A stretch of DNA of 64,000 nt, taken from assembly GCA_024036415.1 (NCBI GenBank), contig JAMWET010001278.1, forward strand, positions 565,501 to 629,500, written 5' to 3'. The notes beneath the pieces are model-generated. The model was not told the origin of the DNA. It saw only the letters and a program-made list of their open reading frames with translations, and did no database searches. The DNA comes from Prochilodus magdalenae (taxonomy: Eukaryota; Chordata; Actinopteri; Characiformes; Prochilodontidae). Made by a program: the position numbers and the translations under genes. Positions 24,362 to 37,518 of the stretch are shown here, in pieces (position 1 is the stretch's first letter; each line of letters opens with the position of its first letter).

Positions 24362-26322
24362 CTGCATCCTAATCTGAGTCTCTTTGCAAGCTAGAAATAT
24401 CTAGACAGCAAAGTAACATACAGATACACAGTCCAGTTATACCATATGTCCATCAGGAAGACATTATCTTTGCTTAGCATGTGGTTGCAGAAACAATATA
24501 TAAGATGATGTAATCTGTCAAATTTATACCCCAAACATCCGCTCCTTCTCTGTTCTTACTCCACCCCCGTTTACTTACCAGTCAAGACTCATTGCGAGTT
24601 CGGCACCAGACTGCATCCTATTGCTTGCCAAGAGCGTCTCCAGGGAAGTAGAAGGTCACTCTTGTTTTGCTGTCATCTTTGTCACTTGTTTTCAAACGTT
24701 TTCTTGTCGAGAGCAGACATGTTTCTTCTTCATCCATTTATGTGGGGTCAAACACTCAAAGCTACAGTTACTCACTGTTGCCTCTTCAGGTGCAAACACT
24801 ATTACGAGATAGGACAGGCTTGTGACTTGCTGGTTATTGCGCTAACTTTAATAGATAACTCTTGTTATTTCTTACCATCCTGTTGGAAACTATGTTAATT
24901 TTTGACTGTTTTAAACTAGAAATCTTACATATTCATTACATCCCATTACATTTGGCTGCCCTTTTGGCTGATATCGGACCAACCAAGAGTGCGCAGATGG
25001 CGCAGCCGGTATATACTTGGGACATTTTGCAAACAATAACTGAGGTCTCCTGTTTAGCACTAGATCACCAATTCTTTGCAGTTGAGGATTGCTCGAAGTC
25101 TGCGACCCAAAGACATAAGCAGGTAAACTCATCTTGTTTCAGGGTGACCTTATCTACAGTCAGTGAATGGCATACATAGTGGGGTTCAGGTTGAGTAATT
25201 GACTTGGTCTGCTTCATATGTAAGGTCACTGTCCTGCTGGAAGATAAGGTGCCCCTATGTTGAGTGAATCAGAGTTCAAAATCTTGTGTACACAGTACAA
25301 TTCATCCTCTTCCTTCTGTTAAGAGTACGCAGTCAAAAGGGGCAAATTTCTAAACCATCTTGTACAGCTGAAACATAAAACATCTTCAAGGTATTGTGGG
25401 AATTAGCTATAGAATTAATACTAGTAGCAACAGTTGCCTGTCTCCTCTACCAGAGAGAGATGATAATGAAACACAGAGAGGTATAGAAATACCTCACTGA
25501 GAAGATCACACACCTCACTGCCCATATTGGTAATGGGTTAACGGAACTCTGACAGTGTTGAACTATTCCTTTAAAGCTGACATTTCTTGCACTTTAGTCA
25601 GGCATCTATTCAGTTCTTTCCAGACTTAGGAAGATGGCTCAGAAAAGTCAAGCCCTTTGTAAAATGACACAGGTTTACCAGTTGTACTAACTCAGTATGA
25701 AGATTCCCTGTGGCCCAGAGTTGAGTAGTTTGGAGATGCAGTGTGATCAAGAACTCTGGCTTTGTTTAAGTGGAGACAGTAGTCCTTTTCTGTGGGCCTG
25801 TCGACTAAACCCGACTGAAGTCTAAGCTGTCTTTGCTGCAGTTACAGCACTCTGTGAACCATTGCATCAGTCTTCTGGAATGCACGCGTTTCAGGTGGGC
25901 TGAATTGCTGTCATCATGAAGCTGTTGCTGCTATTTTTATATGCTGACACCTTTTGTCTGCTCAGTAGGTTTTGAAATAGGGCATTCGATAGTCCCACTT
26001 TCTCCTCTTGGGTTAGGTTTAATTTCAGGCTTTGAAATGGGATGTTTTTTTTTCCTTTTTATTCCCACAGGAGCATATGGATCAGTTTTCATTAAGTGCC
26101 TTTTTAGTGTCTGCTTCTATTGACTGGCCATTTGTTGATGGAATCAGATCACAAGCTTAATGACAGTTTCAGAAGCTGTACTTGTATTAATGTCAGATTA
26201 ACCATGCGGTGCAATCACACATGCAGAGAAAACGTGATCATTTGGACTTTATTGCAGTTTTCCATTCTTTTAAAGTGTTTTAAGTGCTCATTTCCTCACC
26301 TCTCTCTGATCTGATAAGTGGT

Positions 26323-26367
26323 CTTGTCTGCTCAGTAGGTAGAGTTTTACCAAGAACTCTAGACAAG
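26323..26367 (+). other. Hairpin with a tRNA D-arm-like motif
   Basis: CTTGTCT pairs with AGACAAG and AGAGTT pairs with AACTCT, leaving an 11-base bulge GCTCAGTAGGT on the 5' side. The bulge with the following AGAG resembles a tRNA A-box, and a weak B-box-like GCAGTTCAGGCTTC lies at 26375-26390. A full cloverleaf does not fit. A tRNA-derived remnant is possible but unproven. Confidence 0.3.
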
Positions 26368-26735
26368 CAGTAAGCAGTTCAGGCTTCTTGTCTACATCAT
26401 ACTCATCTTACGGAGGCAGAAAGAAATGCAGCTTCACCTGCCCATAACCTCTCAAGCATTCTTGTTTTATTGGTTGTTGAGGCTGGACAGTTGCCAGCGT
26501 CATGTGATCCATTCTGTCCTAGATAAAACCCAGGCCTCTGAAACCACTGTGCCGTAGCTGGCCTTCGCCTCAAAGAGAAGTGCCTCAAGCGCTCTGCCCA
26601 GACTACGTTTTGGGGAAGCTGTTTCCAAAAAACTCTTTAAGAGGAGCTAGCGCTCTAGTTTTCTCTTATGTTCCGCTTCCAGCAGCCAGAGATGTGTGCT
26701 GCTAAGTGATTCGCCACAGGAGTTCTCATTAAATC

Positions 26736-26738
26736 AGT

Positions 26739-26788
<50 letters not shown>
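26736..26788 (+). repeat. (GT)n microsatellite
   Basis: GT dinucleotides with one early GAGT interruption. The Cys-Val run in the overlapping short frame is an artefact. Confidence 0.97.
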
Positions 26789-26791
<3 letters not shown>

Positions 26792-29580
26792 AACAAAGAT
26801 GTTGACTGCTCTACTACTCAGCCCACAGCAGTCGCAGCCCAGATTGTCATGAATGATTCCTGGAGAAACCGCCAGTTACATCTCCACACTGTTCTCCTCC
26901 TGACATATCAGCTTTATCCAACAGACCTCTGAAGTAATGTCGTCATTCTGTATTCCGCATCAGGCTAATTTTTGGAACTCTGGGACCCAGCAGTTTTTCT
27001 CTGAGGGATGAATGAATGGCAGGACAGAAATGTTCCAAAGCCCATGTTCCAAGTGTTCCAGTGTTTTGCTGCATGTATATTTTTTCCTCTGAATGTCTCT
27101 GGATTCTGTAAATTATGAGGTCAGTTGAAATAGGAGTTTTGCCATAGGCAAGCTAACGTTGCTGCTCCTTTAATTGACACCACAAGACTGGCATCCTGAC
27201 CAAAATTCCCGGTGCAAACCTGAAAGTTTTTCAAAATGTGAAAGCTGCTTTGGCAATAGAAGCGCACAGTTCGAGTTGGTGTTTAGTAAGAGTGGTCTAG
27301 TGTAATAGCAAGCTTACTGTCATGCAATGTCATTTCTTTTTATTTATTAATTTACCAGGTTTACTAACTGGCAAGTCGAACTGCTAGTTAAGTCTCCCCC
27401 ATCATGCATGCTACCAAACAGGTAGGCTGAAGTGTTGTTTCCTCTGAGAGAACAAACACAGCATCATTAAACATCTCAGTGCGCTTGGAGGAGAACACTA
27501 ACTGCCGATTCTCTTTGGTCAGCTTTCAGACTTTTGCACTGGCTTGCATCAAGCTGACTGATGGGCACTGAGAGAGCAAGGCCAGTTATGTCACCTGTCA
27601 GGGATTTTACTCTCAGTCCTGTGGCCAGTGCTTAGATAGTTATGGGACAATGGATCTATATATAGAGCGTCATTTCCATATGTACAAGTGCTAAATAATT
27701 TGTAGCATGTATGTAGCATTATTTGTATGTTGACCACATAATAGAGGATCTAGTGACAGAAAATCGGGTGATATGGTACACAAGTATCTGGTCTGGAACA
27801 TTTTGTGCGACAGCAGTGCAACGGCAGCATTTTTTCACTACTCATATTTAGTCTAGTTCCTAATATGGTTATAATGTTGACCATAGAATGACACACAGCT
27901 TCAGAGGTATGCAATCCATGGATCTGGCAACCACGGTGTGTTGCAAAGTCTGCCAGTGATAATTTATGTCCCTGTGCTGGAGCTGTAGATGTGTATGATC
28001 AATGAATCGTGTTCAACATTGGATGGGACGCATCATCTTATCATCACTGCAGTGTACTACAGCCTGTTGAAAATAAATGCACGTGTCATTTAGATGCAGT
28101 GTGTTGTTCACGCGGATTGGCTGCTATGTAGAATTTAGTATAACTTTACTATTGATTATTGATTAGTTTGTTGTTTTCCTTTATGCTAACTACGTCTGAT
28201 AATTATAGTGGGATTGTTAGCATTTTCTATAGACAGTTGGATTTTTCTACATGGATGTGTTGTCATGTTTGCATTGAACTTTATAGTGAGCTGTTCCTGC
28301 GCATGACATTAAAACTTAGCCCTGAGTAAATTTATCAATCAATTGACTTTATTTATTGAATGTTGTAGTAAGTGGGAGATATGGATATGGTGGGAGAAAT
28401 GGCATCACCATACATCATTGTATCATGTGGTAAGTTGTCTGGAACAGACAGTAGTGCCACATTATAAAATACTATCCACCGTGAATCCAGTGGTTTGTGT
28501 TTAACCTTTCACATACTGTGCTGCATTCAGTTTGATTAAGTAATTAGTCTTCCTTTGAAATGGTACATGCAGCTGGCCAGCATTGATGATTTCCACATAT
28601 ATTGTGATATCTACCGAATGACAAGTGTTTGGATTTGCCCAGCCCAGGACAGTGTCGCAGTCCTAATTACGATGCCGAGCTGTTGTGCTGCTGCTGGGGC
28701 TTTTCTCTTGAGTGCGACTGAAGGTGATGCCAGCATGACTGGACTGTTTCGGCTCTCTGTGATTAAGCTGGTTGAAGCATGTCTCCTAGGATGCAATAGC
28801 TTCTGAATTGAGTGGCCTCAGAAGCTACAGGTGTGTGTTCATTCAGGCTGCAGGTATGGCTTGCTTGGGAGATCTCTCTTTTTCTCTTTTTAACACTCTT
28901 TCTGTCTCTCTCTATTCTTTCTTTTTCTATGTTTGCTCTTTCTCAGATGAGGTCTCATAAGTCAAAGGCAGTTGTGATAGTCCAATAGTCCAAGTTTTAT
29001 TTGACTGCATGCTGGATATAGTCTTCTCTTTCTAGCTTTGCTGGACAAACAGGCGATTGTTTGCGCAATTTAGCGAGCATGCTTGAGTTTCCTTGCCATG
29101 CTTCTATAGAAGATATTTTTATCCCGAGACTGCAGCTTAACTGGTTCATGCAAGGACAGGTCAGGTAATTCTCGCAGCTTCTATCCAATGTCATTAACAG
29201 CAAGCATGTTAGGAAATAGAATGGATTACATGCTAAAAGCATGTGCTGTGACGTGGCTGCCTCTCTTTCCGTCTCTCTGTCTCACCGCTTTGCTATTTGA
29301 AGGCATATGGTATGTGTAGGGTATGTTGTTTCTGTGTGTCGGTACACAGTTTGCAGCATGCAAAGGTCTTCATTATGCCCCATGTCCCAAGGGTGAAGTG
29401 TAGTTATTAGGGGAGGATTAAGTTTGAAATCAATCAATATTTTGGGTAAAAAAGATTGTTAGACTGACAGGATGCTGAAGTGCTTCATTTGAAAGAAATT
29501 GAGGTGAAATAAATAAAATGTAAGCATCGTCTAAACTGATTTCAGAGGCAAAAGTTGGTTATCATGACTCTAAGGAATCT
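26789..29580. other. Unassigned non-coding stretch
   Basis: No gene is supported. The exon-like segment 27359-27421 is treated as a finding. The frames near 28555-28806 on both strands have no recognisable domain. Confidence 0.45.
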
Positions 29581-29581
29581 C

Positions 29582-29662
29582 TTTTTTTTTTTTTTTAACT
29601 TTACCTGCCTGATGTGTGTTCAGGCTATAGAGCCCGAACCCTAACCCTAACCCTAACCCTAG
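29582..29662 (+). repeat. Poly-T run and short interstitial telomeric repeat
   Basis: A run of fifteen thymines at 29582-29596 is followed, 40 bp later, by AACCCTAACCCTAACCCTAA and a further CCCTAG, about four copies of the vertebrate telomere hexamer at 29637-29662. The repeat is exact over its length and is embedded in ordinary sequence on both sides, so it is an interstitial site and not a chromosome end. Confidence 0.9.
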
Positions 29663-30689
29663 AATTAGGTCTGCTATTGGTCTAGGTAGGTTATTAACTC
29701 CCAGGGCCTGTAAAGTGACACCATTGTGGCCGTATGCTCAGATGTTGGCTTTTCTTTTCCCCCTCCAACCACTTTTTCTGGTCTTTCCTTCCTTCTGCCC
29801 ATTCAGCACTGGCCTTCAGTCCTGCCCGTTGAAGTAAGCTCGACCTCACACTTCAAAACAAAGCATGCCTTGTGTCTGCCTTCCATAAAGCTCCTTCTGT
29901 TTGTATCTTGCTCATTGGTGTTGTTTCTGCTATGCACAAAAGGCTCCTCACTCAAGTGTGCTGGCCGGACGGCTGTTGCTATGACCTAGCTGGGCCTGGC
30001 ATCAGTACTGCTGTGTCGTGGTGTAAAAATGCATTGATGGACTTGGATGCATCGGTCTGAGGGTGGCATTTCAACTCCATCAAGTATTTAAATTGATTAA
30101 AATGGGTTAATAGTACTAATTAAGAGCTGACTTTCCCAAACAGCATAATTTTCTGTTGACGGGAACAATGTGTTAACACTGCATCCTTTTGCAAGTTATG
30201 TGAAATCAGCCATGAAGCAATTAATTACCAATGTGATTCTGAGGCGTCCTTGTATTTTTAAGATTATTGGTAAATACCCTGTACCTGTACTACTAGTGCT
30301 CTGTTTGTTGTTCAGCCTAAAGGGGAGTGATAGTGTGATGTTTGTACACGTAAACAGTCTCTCACAGAAACAACTTTCCCTAACTACCTGGAACGTCTCT
30401 TTGGAATTCCAGCCATTTTCTCTGCACTTACGTTTTCTGACTCTCTGTTACAAGCTGATATCATCTCATAACACAGTCCATACCCCCTGCCTACTGGCAA
30501 GCTTGTCACGCCCTCACACAACACAGAGCGCCACTCTGAAACATCCTGCTCCAGTCTAACTTGCAAAGGTGGATGTGCCTTTTTCTCCCAGACTTCCAAG
30601 ATTCGACTCTGGCTCAAATGGATACAGCAGAACTGTCAATGCCACAGTAAAAATAGTGACAGCGATGTGGGGACAGAAATTGGAGGACG

Positions 30690-30860
30690 CTGCTCTGGTG
30701 GTCGACCCAGTCAGCGCAGAGTGGGTAAGCTGACCAATCAGAGGCAGGGCTTAAAGACACAGGAGCTCTAACAGAACGCTTTAGACAGAGGTTGAATTCA
30801 GATTCACAGTAGGAGGAAAAGATTGTGTTTTAGGAAAACTGAAGCTGGTAAATCGACTCT
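30690..30860. repeat. Possible dispersed teleost repeat fragment
   Basis: The string of words CTGACCAATCAGAGGCAGGG, CTTAAAGACACAGGAGCT and CGCTTTAGACAGAGGTTGAA resembles a repeat that I remember from several otophysan genomes. I see no termini and cannot name the family. Confidence 0.35.
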
Positions 30861-33299
30861 AATGAGTTCCCTTTTAAAATAACTGTGCCTTTGTTTATAT
30901 GTAAATTAGGAGCCTTACAATCTAATGGACAAGAAACTGTTATGTATGCCTGATGGTAGGTGTGTTAACGGAAGTCATTATAGGTGTTGATTCTACAGTA
31001 ATCGAAGGCATCACATTGGTGCTTCACTTTTGGACATATTTTCATACAGTAGTTCAGATAGCATGTGCAAGTAGTTGACCCAGTCACATTTGCGTGTCCA
31101 GTGTATTATTAATAAATACACCAGAGGGTTACAAAATAATCAGATCAAATCTGATGTACTTTCATATATTCATGATGTGTTGAATAGTTTCCTAAAGAAT
31201 CATAAGGTGAGAGATTTCTACCCCGCCATTTCTGTGCTATGTGATGTTACACAGTAGAGGTCTGTGTATGGCCCGAGAGCCGGAGCTGGAGCCTTGCTTA
31301 GACAAATAGGGGTGTGTCCACATCCTTTCTTTCTCTGCCTTTTCTCTATCTCTCTCATGCTTAAGGAAGGAAAATGTGCTATTATATCATGTCAGTGTAA
31401 TGGGGTTATTAATCACAGCGCAAATTGGCTGTTTCTGGAAACCCAGCCTTTCATGGGACACCAAACGAGAAAATACATCTTAAAATGTGTCACAGCCTTT
31501 CAGAACACAGCGTTTAGAGTAAGAGTGATTCACCCCAGGTTAAAAACCTCAACCTCCAGTGTGAAAATGCACAAGTACAATACTCTCCCTCTCTCTCCTA
31601 CTCTTTATTTCTCACTATCAGTCTCTTGTGTACATATTTCCATGCTCTCATTTGCTCTACAGTATGTCAGTGGACTACATGTGACTAAGTGGTCACATGG
31701 AGGGACAGAGAGCAAACTCACATATAGTACAGGGCACAGACACACTCACACACATGCAGACAAATCCATGGAAGCGCAAAGAAGCTTTCAGTACAGTCAG
31801 GTGGGGGCTGTGTGTGCCTGGGTGTTTGTTCTGGGGGGGCTGTCTGTGAAAGGGAATGCAAGGCCATGTGGTGAGGACTGTATAGGGAATAGCTCTCCGC
31901 TTTCTCTTTCTCTCAGACTCTCTCTCTTACACTCTTTCTCTCTCTCCATTTCTCTGGTCACTGGGTGTTTATTTCTGGACAGACATGCACTTCAGCTGTA
32001 TGCTTGATGTGTTTTGTTTATCTCTTCATATTATTCAGTGTTTGCACATGTACAGTACTGGTGGGCATTTTCACAGTATGCATCTTTATACATGGCTTAA
32101 AACCTACTACATGTAAAAAAAAAGATGAATCAGATGAATGTGGATTTAATGGTCAGTTTACACCACAGCCACAGTTTAGACAGTCTGCATAGAAATAAGC
32201 AGCATATCTGAGTCCAGTCAGTGAGGTCAGATCACTTGGAATTAGAAACTGGAGGACTTTCACTTTTAGATAGGCATGACCCTTTGCAGCTTTTCTTTGG
32301 GGGGTGGGTGTGAGTGGAGGTCAGAGTTTGAAAGTGAGAGAGAGAGCGAGAGATAGGATTATCACGTGTGCTTATCCGGGATCTGCTATCAGCTTTTACA
32401 GTGAAATGCAGTCAGTGACTTCTGAATTCCAGTCAGAGCTTTTCTGATGGCTAGCAAACAGCTTATTCACTCATATAGATCCCACACACCACACATGCAT
32501 TATATTCACTTCATGGCATGTTGCAGTTTCTCAGTAAAGTAGATCTCTGTTTTGCTGGGAATGATCAATAGTAACTCTGGCAGTCCACTGGAACGGGGGT
32601 AATGCCTCACTTGTCTTTGATTGTTTTCTTTCTGTGTCCTTGTAATCAAATACCAAATCAATCTAATTTTGCATTTGACTGCCTGTGTCCTGTATACCAG
32701 CGCTCTGCTGGAAGCTCTGTGTCCTCCATATACCTATAAGCACTGGCACACTGTTTCAGAAGCTGATAATTAGCCTAAGTGCCATCTGCTGCCATTTTTA
32801 CATCCTTCCGACCGCTGTTTGGCATTTATTGTGGGGGGAGGCGGGGCACTACTGTGGGCCTGTAATCTGTATATTCTGTTTGTCACTCCAGTTGTGGCAT
32901 CACTTTAACACGTGGAGTAGCCATTAGAGGCAGTTTTTAGATTTCTTATTAACCCAGTGTCAGACCACACCCACTGTCAAACAATACCATTTAGTCAGCA
33001 ACAGGGATTGACTGATTCTTGTCTGAACTGAAAATGGGAGCTTATATTCATCATTTTTAGATTGTTTGTTTCAATCAGCATTTGAACATGCTGTTTTCAG
33101 ATAAAAGCACTGTTTTTATTTATGCTCATATCATGATCTTCTGTACTTCTGTACACCACTGTTCCCCCTACAGTGATATTGGATTGCCAGAAATGTGAAA
33201 AACGACACAAGCACAGCTAGCTAGCATTAGCTTGTTGTCTGTCTCTGTGTCCTGCTCCATGTCATGTAAACCCAGTCAAACTGGCGTCTATGTCTTTTG

Positions 33300-33365
33300 A
33301 GCAGACATGCAAACCACAAATATTGGTTATTGGTATATTGACATATTGGTCGACCCCTAATTAAA
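33300..33365. repeat. Possible end of a non-autonomous DNA element
   Basis: Repeated TATTGGT/ATTGGTATATTGACATATTGG text ends in GGTCGACCCCTAATT. The reverse complement AATTAGGGGTCGACCAATAT looks like the terminus of a widespread fish element. The other end is not visible. Confidence 0.35.
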
Positions 33366-35271
33366 CAGAGTTCTGTGTTTCACAAAGTTACACCCCAGAA
33401 ATCCTTCATTTTATTTGAATCCAATTTCCAGTTCTAGATTTTGTAATCAGTAGCAGTTAACTGAGTGGTTAATGTAAACAATTATCCACCTACCATCATG
33501 CTTAACTGTGGCCATAAGACTTCACGTGATAAACAGTTTGAAGGCTGAGACTAGCTGATTGTGAAAGTTGATGTGGTCCTTCTTATATGGAATGAAAACC
33601 TTTAGCCACATCAGCCCAGTGTGTATAAGTATGAACACCCTTGTTATAGTCTACACTGTAAGACTTGAACATACATCCTACGGCCAAGACCCTGACCCTG
33701 AGGCCAAGGAAGGACCGCCACAAACCAGACATATTTGCTGCATCTGAATTATCTTTATGGGGCCTTTACAGCATGTCACCAACGTTAAATGTGTCCAAAA
33801 CATGGATTGAAGCTCAGGATCATGATAGAGCATGATAGATTTGACACCGTCTGGATTTAATGATGAGCCAGAGCAAAGCACTTGCTTGAATTATGGTGAC
33901 TTGTCACCGCCACTACTTCTGTCTTCTCCTTTTTGCCACTCTTGCTGGCCCCACTTTGTAGGCCCCTTTGATTCTTTCCTCCATTGCCGACAGGCTAATC
34001 CTTCAGTGCTGTGTGTCACCCTGGCTAGAAAGAACATGCAGGCAGGATTCGTTCAGCCTGAGCCTGTCCATCCCCTGTTCTCTCTCTCTCTCTCATTTTC
34101 TCTTTCTCTTTTGCTCTTGTTCTCCTCCCCGGGCGACACTCGTTAGCGCTCTACACAGTGGCCACTAGACCAAGACTGGCCACCGTACGTTCACGTTAAT
34201 GTTTGAACAAGCAAGCAGGGATTTTTATTGGGCTCTTTTATAGTCGGCTCTCCAGGGGCTAGTCATGGGAAAACCTACAGTTTGATATGACGGCAGACTG
34301 CAGTAGGGTTAATACACTGTAGGCAGGGGAACAGTAATGGGTGTTAAGGGTTTGGGGGCTTTTTGGTGAGCAAGGCATGCTGGGACAGCTATAGAGCTGA
34401 TGGAAAGAACCTTGTGGCTTTGTATCTTGCAGCATCAGATTTTTCTTCCTCCTGTCTTTCTCCTTTCTACCCCGCTTCTCTCTTTGTACTTGTTTTAGTG
34501 TCAAGCCCCTGACTGCTATCGTATTGTGGCAGTGTGCAAGGTGTAGGAATGACAGGTCACCACTATAAGAATTAAAGATGTATATGACTAGCATCAAGCA
34601 GACAGGGTCCTGTGAATAGCACAAAGGTCTGTTCTGTTGTTTTAATATCCTTTTGTCTCTTATGTCTTTTGATTTCTGCCGATAGTGTTCCTTGTGTCAC
34701 TGTAGTTATTGGAGTACTACTCCTCACTATAACCTGTCTGACAGCTATTCATATTTTGGTCATGTTTATGTATTTGACATTTGTTGACGCTGTCATTAGC
34801 TAAGCTAGTCGTTTTGGGTCAGAGCATGATGATCTTATTGGTGTCCAATTTTGATTAGCTCTCTTTTCACGTTGTTGTTTCATTTAATGCACCTTAAAGT
34901 ATCTCAAGTGCACAGACCCGGTTACTGTGTGGCAGGCTTGTTTTCTTCCTTTCCTTCAGTCTTTCTCTGAGCACAATCACAATATTTACACACAAATGGC
35001 CTGCATCTGTCTCTTCTCTCCCTCGTCCTCCATGCAAATCAACTGTAGGCCACTGGGCCAGGCTGTGTTCGACTGACTATAAATTACAGACTGACAAGAT
35101 TGGCTGTATTGTTTCCCTCTGCTCATTTCTAACCCCATTCTAACCCTCGACCCACAACCGTCCAGCTGTGTCTCTCTGATCGCTGTACATTGTCTTCGGT
35201 CTAAATAAAGTCTTAGAGTGGGGTTTTCTGAATGGCCTTGTCATGACACGATGACTACATGTATACAAGAA

Positions 35272-35310
35272 AACACACACACGTTCACAAACATACACAC
35301 ACACACACAC
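35272..35310 (+). repeat. Imperfect (CA)n microsatellite
   Basis: CA-rich with CGTT and AAACAT interruptions, ending in a pure run of about nine CA units. Confidence 0.9.
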
Positions 35311-37189
35311 CTCTCTGTAAAAGCTGTGTTACAATGAATAATGACAAAGCAGAAACAGAATTAAACAAATCAAACCAGAAAGCAAAGAAACCACCAGAAA
35401 GATTTGGGTATTACATAAAGAGTGTTTTTCTCGAGTACTGTTCCTGGGCCGGCGAAGCCGCCATACGCCAAATACCTTTCTGAGTAGTCATAGCTTAGCA
35501 CTTTAGTCTTAGTCATTATGGCTTAGTCATTCATTTGACATTCCTAAAAAACTAGTCCAGGCCCACAGTGGATTAACAGCAGTAGAGAATGCTTTATACA
35601 ATGAAGAATGACTTCAGACACTTTAGAAGAAAGAGATTGTGTATGTATTTATTGATTTATTACTAGCCCATTGTTAGTTCATTAGAAGTTGGGGTTATTT
35701 TTGTGTGGAAATACCATAGAGATATAAAAAGATTGACAGATCAGGGGGTGGTTTTAAAAAATGCAGACGAACAGAGTAAAGGACCGCAGAATCGGTCGTG
35801 TGTAAGTTTTGTTTCTATGGACAGTACAGGCCTATTTATACACACAAAGCATTTCAGAAATATCACACATGCTTTGTGTTGGTAGTATGGGTTTGTTGAC
35901 GCTGCAAGCATGCGTGTATGTATGTGTTTGAGGTATGAGTGAGCGCATGTGTTTGCGTGGGCAGGCTCTTGGTGATTGCAGATGTTTGTGTAGCATGTAA
36001 GGAGAGCAAAGGGAGGGTCTTTGTGGTGCCAGGAAGCTGGTGCCAGGGAGGGAGAGGTGGGCTTCGTGCCAGTAGGCGAAGGGTGGGATGGGAGCTGGGG
36101 GGGTCAGTGAAGGGGCATGACCCAGCTTGCCCTGACCTTTGCCATGGTACGGAGCTGTCCTACACTCCCGTCTGCAAGGCCCACACCCTGAAATATCTTG
36201 TTCATGTGGCTGTTATTGAGGGCTGTCATTACATAAGAGCGTTATTATTGTGGTCAAGCTGTTCCTCCACTATGACACTGGCATATTTCAGTTTGTCACA
36301 ATCGGTGGGCCTAAGAGTTGGCAACAGCGTTTTCCTGACTGTGGCTGCTCTGCCTGCACGGTTTAGTCTGCCCACAGACTTCTCACTTTTCACTTCTCTC
36401 GTTACTTTTTCGTCTTTCTTTTCCCAGTGTCTACTGAGACAAAACACAGATTTGTGCATTTATGAAAGAGCTGGTATTATCTGGTGCTTCTCTGCAGTGC
36501 TGTTTGTGTTCCTCTGATCTGAGGGCCTGCTGGACCATGGTCACAGGAAGCCGAGCTGGTCCCAAAGGGAACCGAACAGAGAACGCATCCATGGATCTCA
36601 CACACATACACGTGGAGCTGGGTCACTAGTCGAAATAGCAACGTTACCATTGGATCAGCTTCAGAAAGCTTCTCCCATGATGCAACATCCCACACAGTTT
36701 AGATCAAAAAGCCTCAAAGTGAATTGCTTATCAAACAGTACATACACAATATACCTATGTCTGCTCGTTAGAGGGCCGATAAATAGGCCTGTCTCTCTGT
36801 TTCTGTGCTCTTTTACTCCTTGTCTTGCCGTTTTTTTGGACTGCCGTGGCCTTGAAAGCAAATTGCTTTGCCAAATGTTCAGTCTCATGAATAAAACAAG
36901 TCTTTCAAGGCTTTGAAAAGGATTTTTGAGAAAGCTCCTTGTCCTTGTCCATGTTCGCTTTTACAGAATGGGCTGCCACATGCTCCTTCCCTTTGTTTTA
37001 ATGACCCCTGCCGACACACTGTATGCTTTTCATATCATTAGTTATGTCTCAAACTGTTTTTCATGACAGTTCAGACTCAGGCTGGTGCTGCAATGATGCC
37101 TTATATAATGCTTTTTCAGAGCTGACAAAGTTCAGACATTCATTCCTCTAGTTATTACTTCTTATTTGCAAAGAGCCACTTAAGAAATA
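35311..37189. other. Unassigned non-coding stretch
   Basis: No gene is supported. The 192-residue plus-strand frame at 35939-36517 has no recognisable domain, signal peptide or family motif, and I treat it as chance. Confidence 0.45.
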
Positions 37190-37500
37190 GAGTAGTTACT
37201 GAGTAATTACTAGTAATAATGTGGAATTTATAGTTATTACTGCATAATATTTGTAGTTTCAGAATAATGCCCAATTGCTAAAGTGTAATCAATTAAGGTT
37301 GGTGAGTTATTTATAGGAGTTACATTATATTTGTGAGAACTTCATAGTTGTTACTATACAATTATAGTTATTAGTAATAACTTTGTAGTTTCTGTGTAAT
37401 TAATTATAATTACTATGTACTAATGAATGATTATTACTTTATTGCACCACTGTGTTGGAGTTAGTAAGTAATTCAGTCCTTAAAATCAATAACTGTATAA
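37190..37500. repeat. Degenerate AT-rich repeat of TAGTTATTAC-like words
   Basis: Variants of TAGTTATTACT and GTAATTACTA recur about ten times with irregular spacing. Examples are GTAATTACTAGTAATAATG, ATAGTTATTACTGCATAAT, ATAGTTGTTACTATACAATT, ATAGTTATTAGTAATAACTT and TTAATTATAATTACTATG. Many copies are mutually inverted, so the region could fold on itself. It may be a decayed tandem array or the arm of an old foldback element. Its right end lies next to the hairpin at 37519. Confidence 0.55.
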
Positions 37501-37518
37501 TTATGTTATGTTAATAAT

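Larger units (their letters stand above)
22641..26735. other. Unassigned non-coding stretch
   Basis: No gene is supported. A strong acceptor-like site (CTCTCTTTCTCTCAG) at 22800 is followed by open frames but no good donor. A (TATTGT)n run lies at 24341-24361. Near 25218-25245 a CACTGTCCTGCTGGAAGATA stretch faintly recalls a reversed Tc1 transposase, too degraded to call. Position 26323-26367 folds as a hairpin, listed separately. Confidence 0.45.
29663..35271. other. Unassigned non-coding stretch
   Basis: No gene is supported. CT-rich patches occur at 31580-31615 and 31895-31955, inside a 247-residue frame (31264-32007). That frame has no recognisable domain and takes part of its length from low-complexity sequence. 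Two weak dispersed-repeat traces (30690-30860 and 33300-33365) are listed separately. Confidence 0.45.

Noticed and set aside
25200..25300. CACTGTCCTGCTGGAAGATA as a reversed Tc1 transposase
   Set aside because: Only the region around the second Asp is faintly recalled. The surrounding sequence does not support it.
31264..32007. A 247-residue plus-strand frame
   Set aside because: It is partly low complexity, with no recognisable motif or transmembrane pattern that would suggest a gene.
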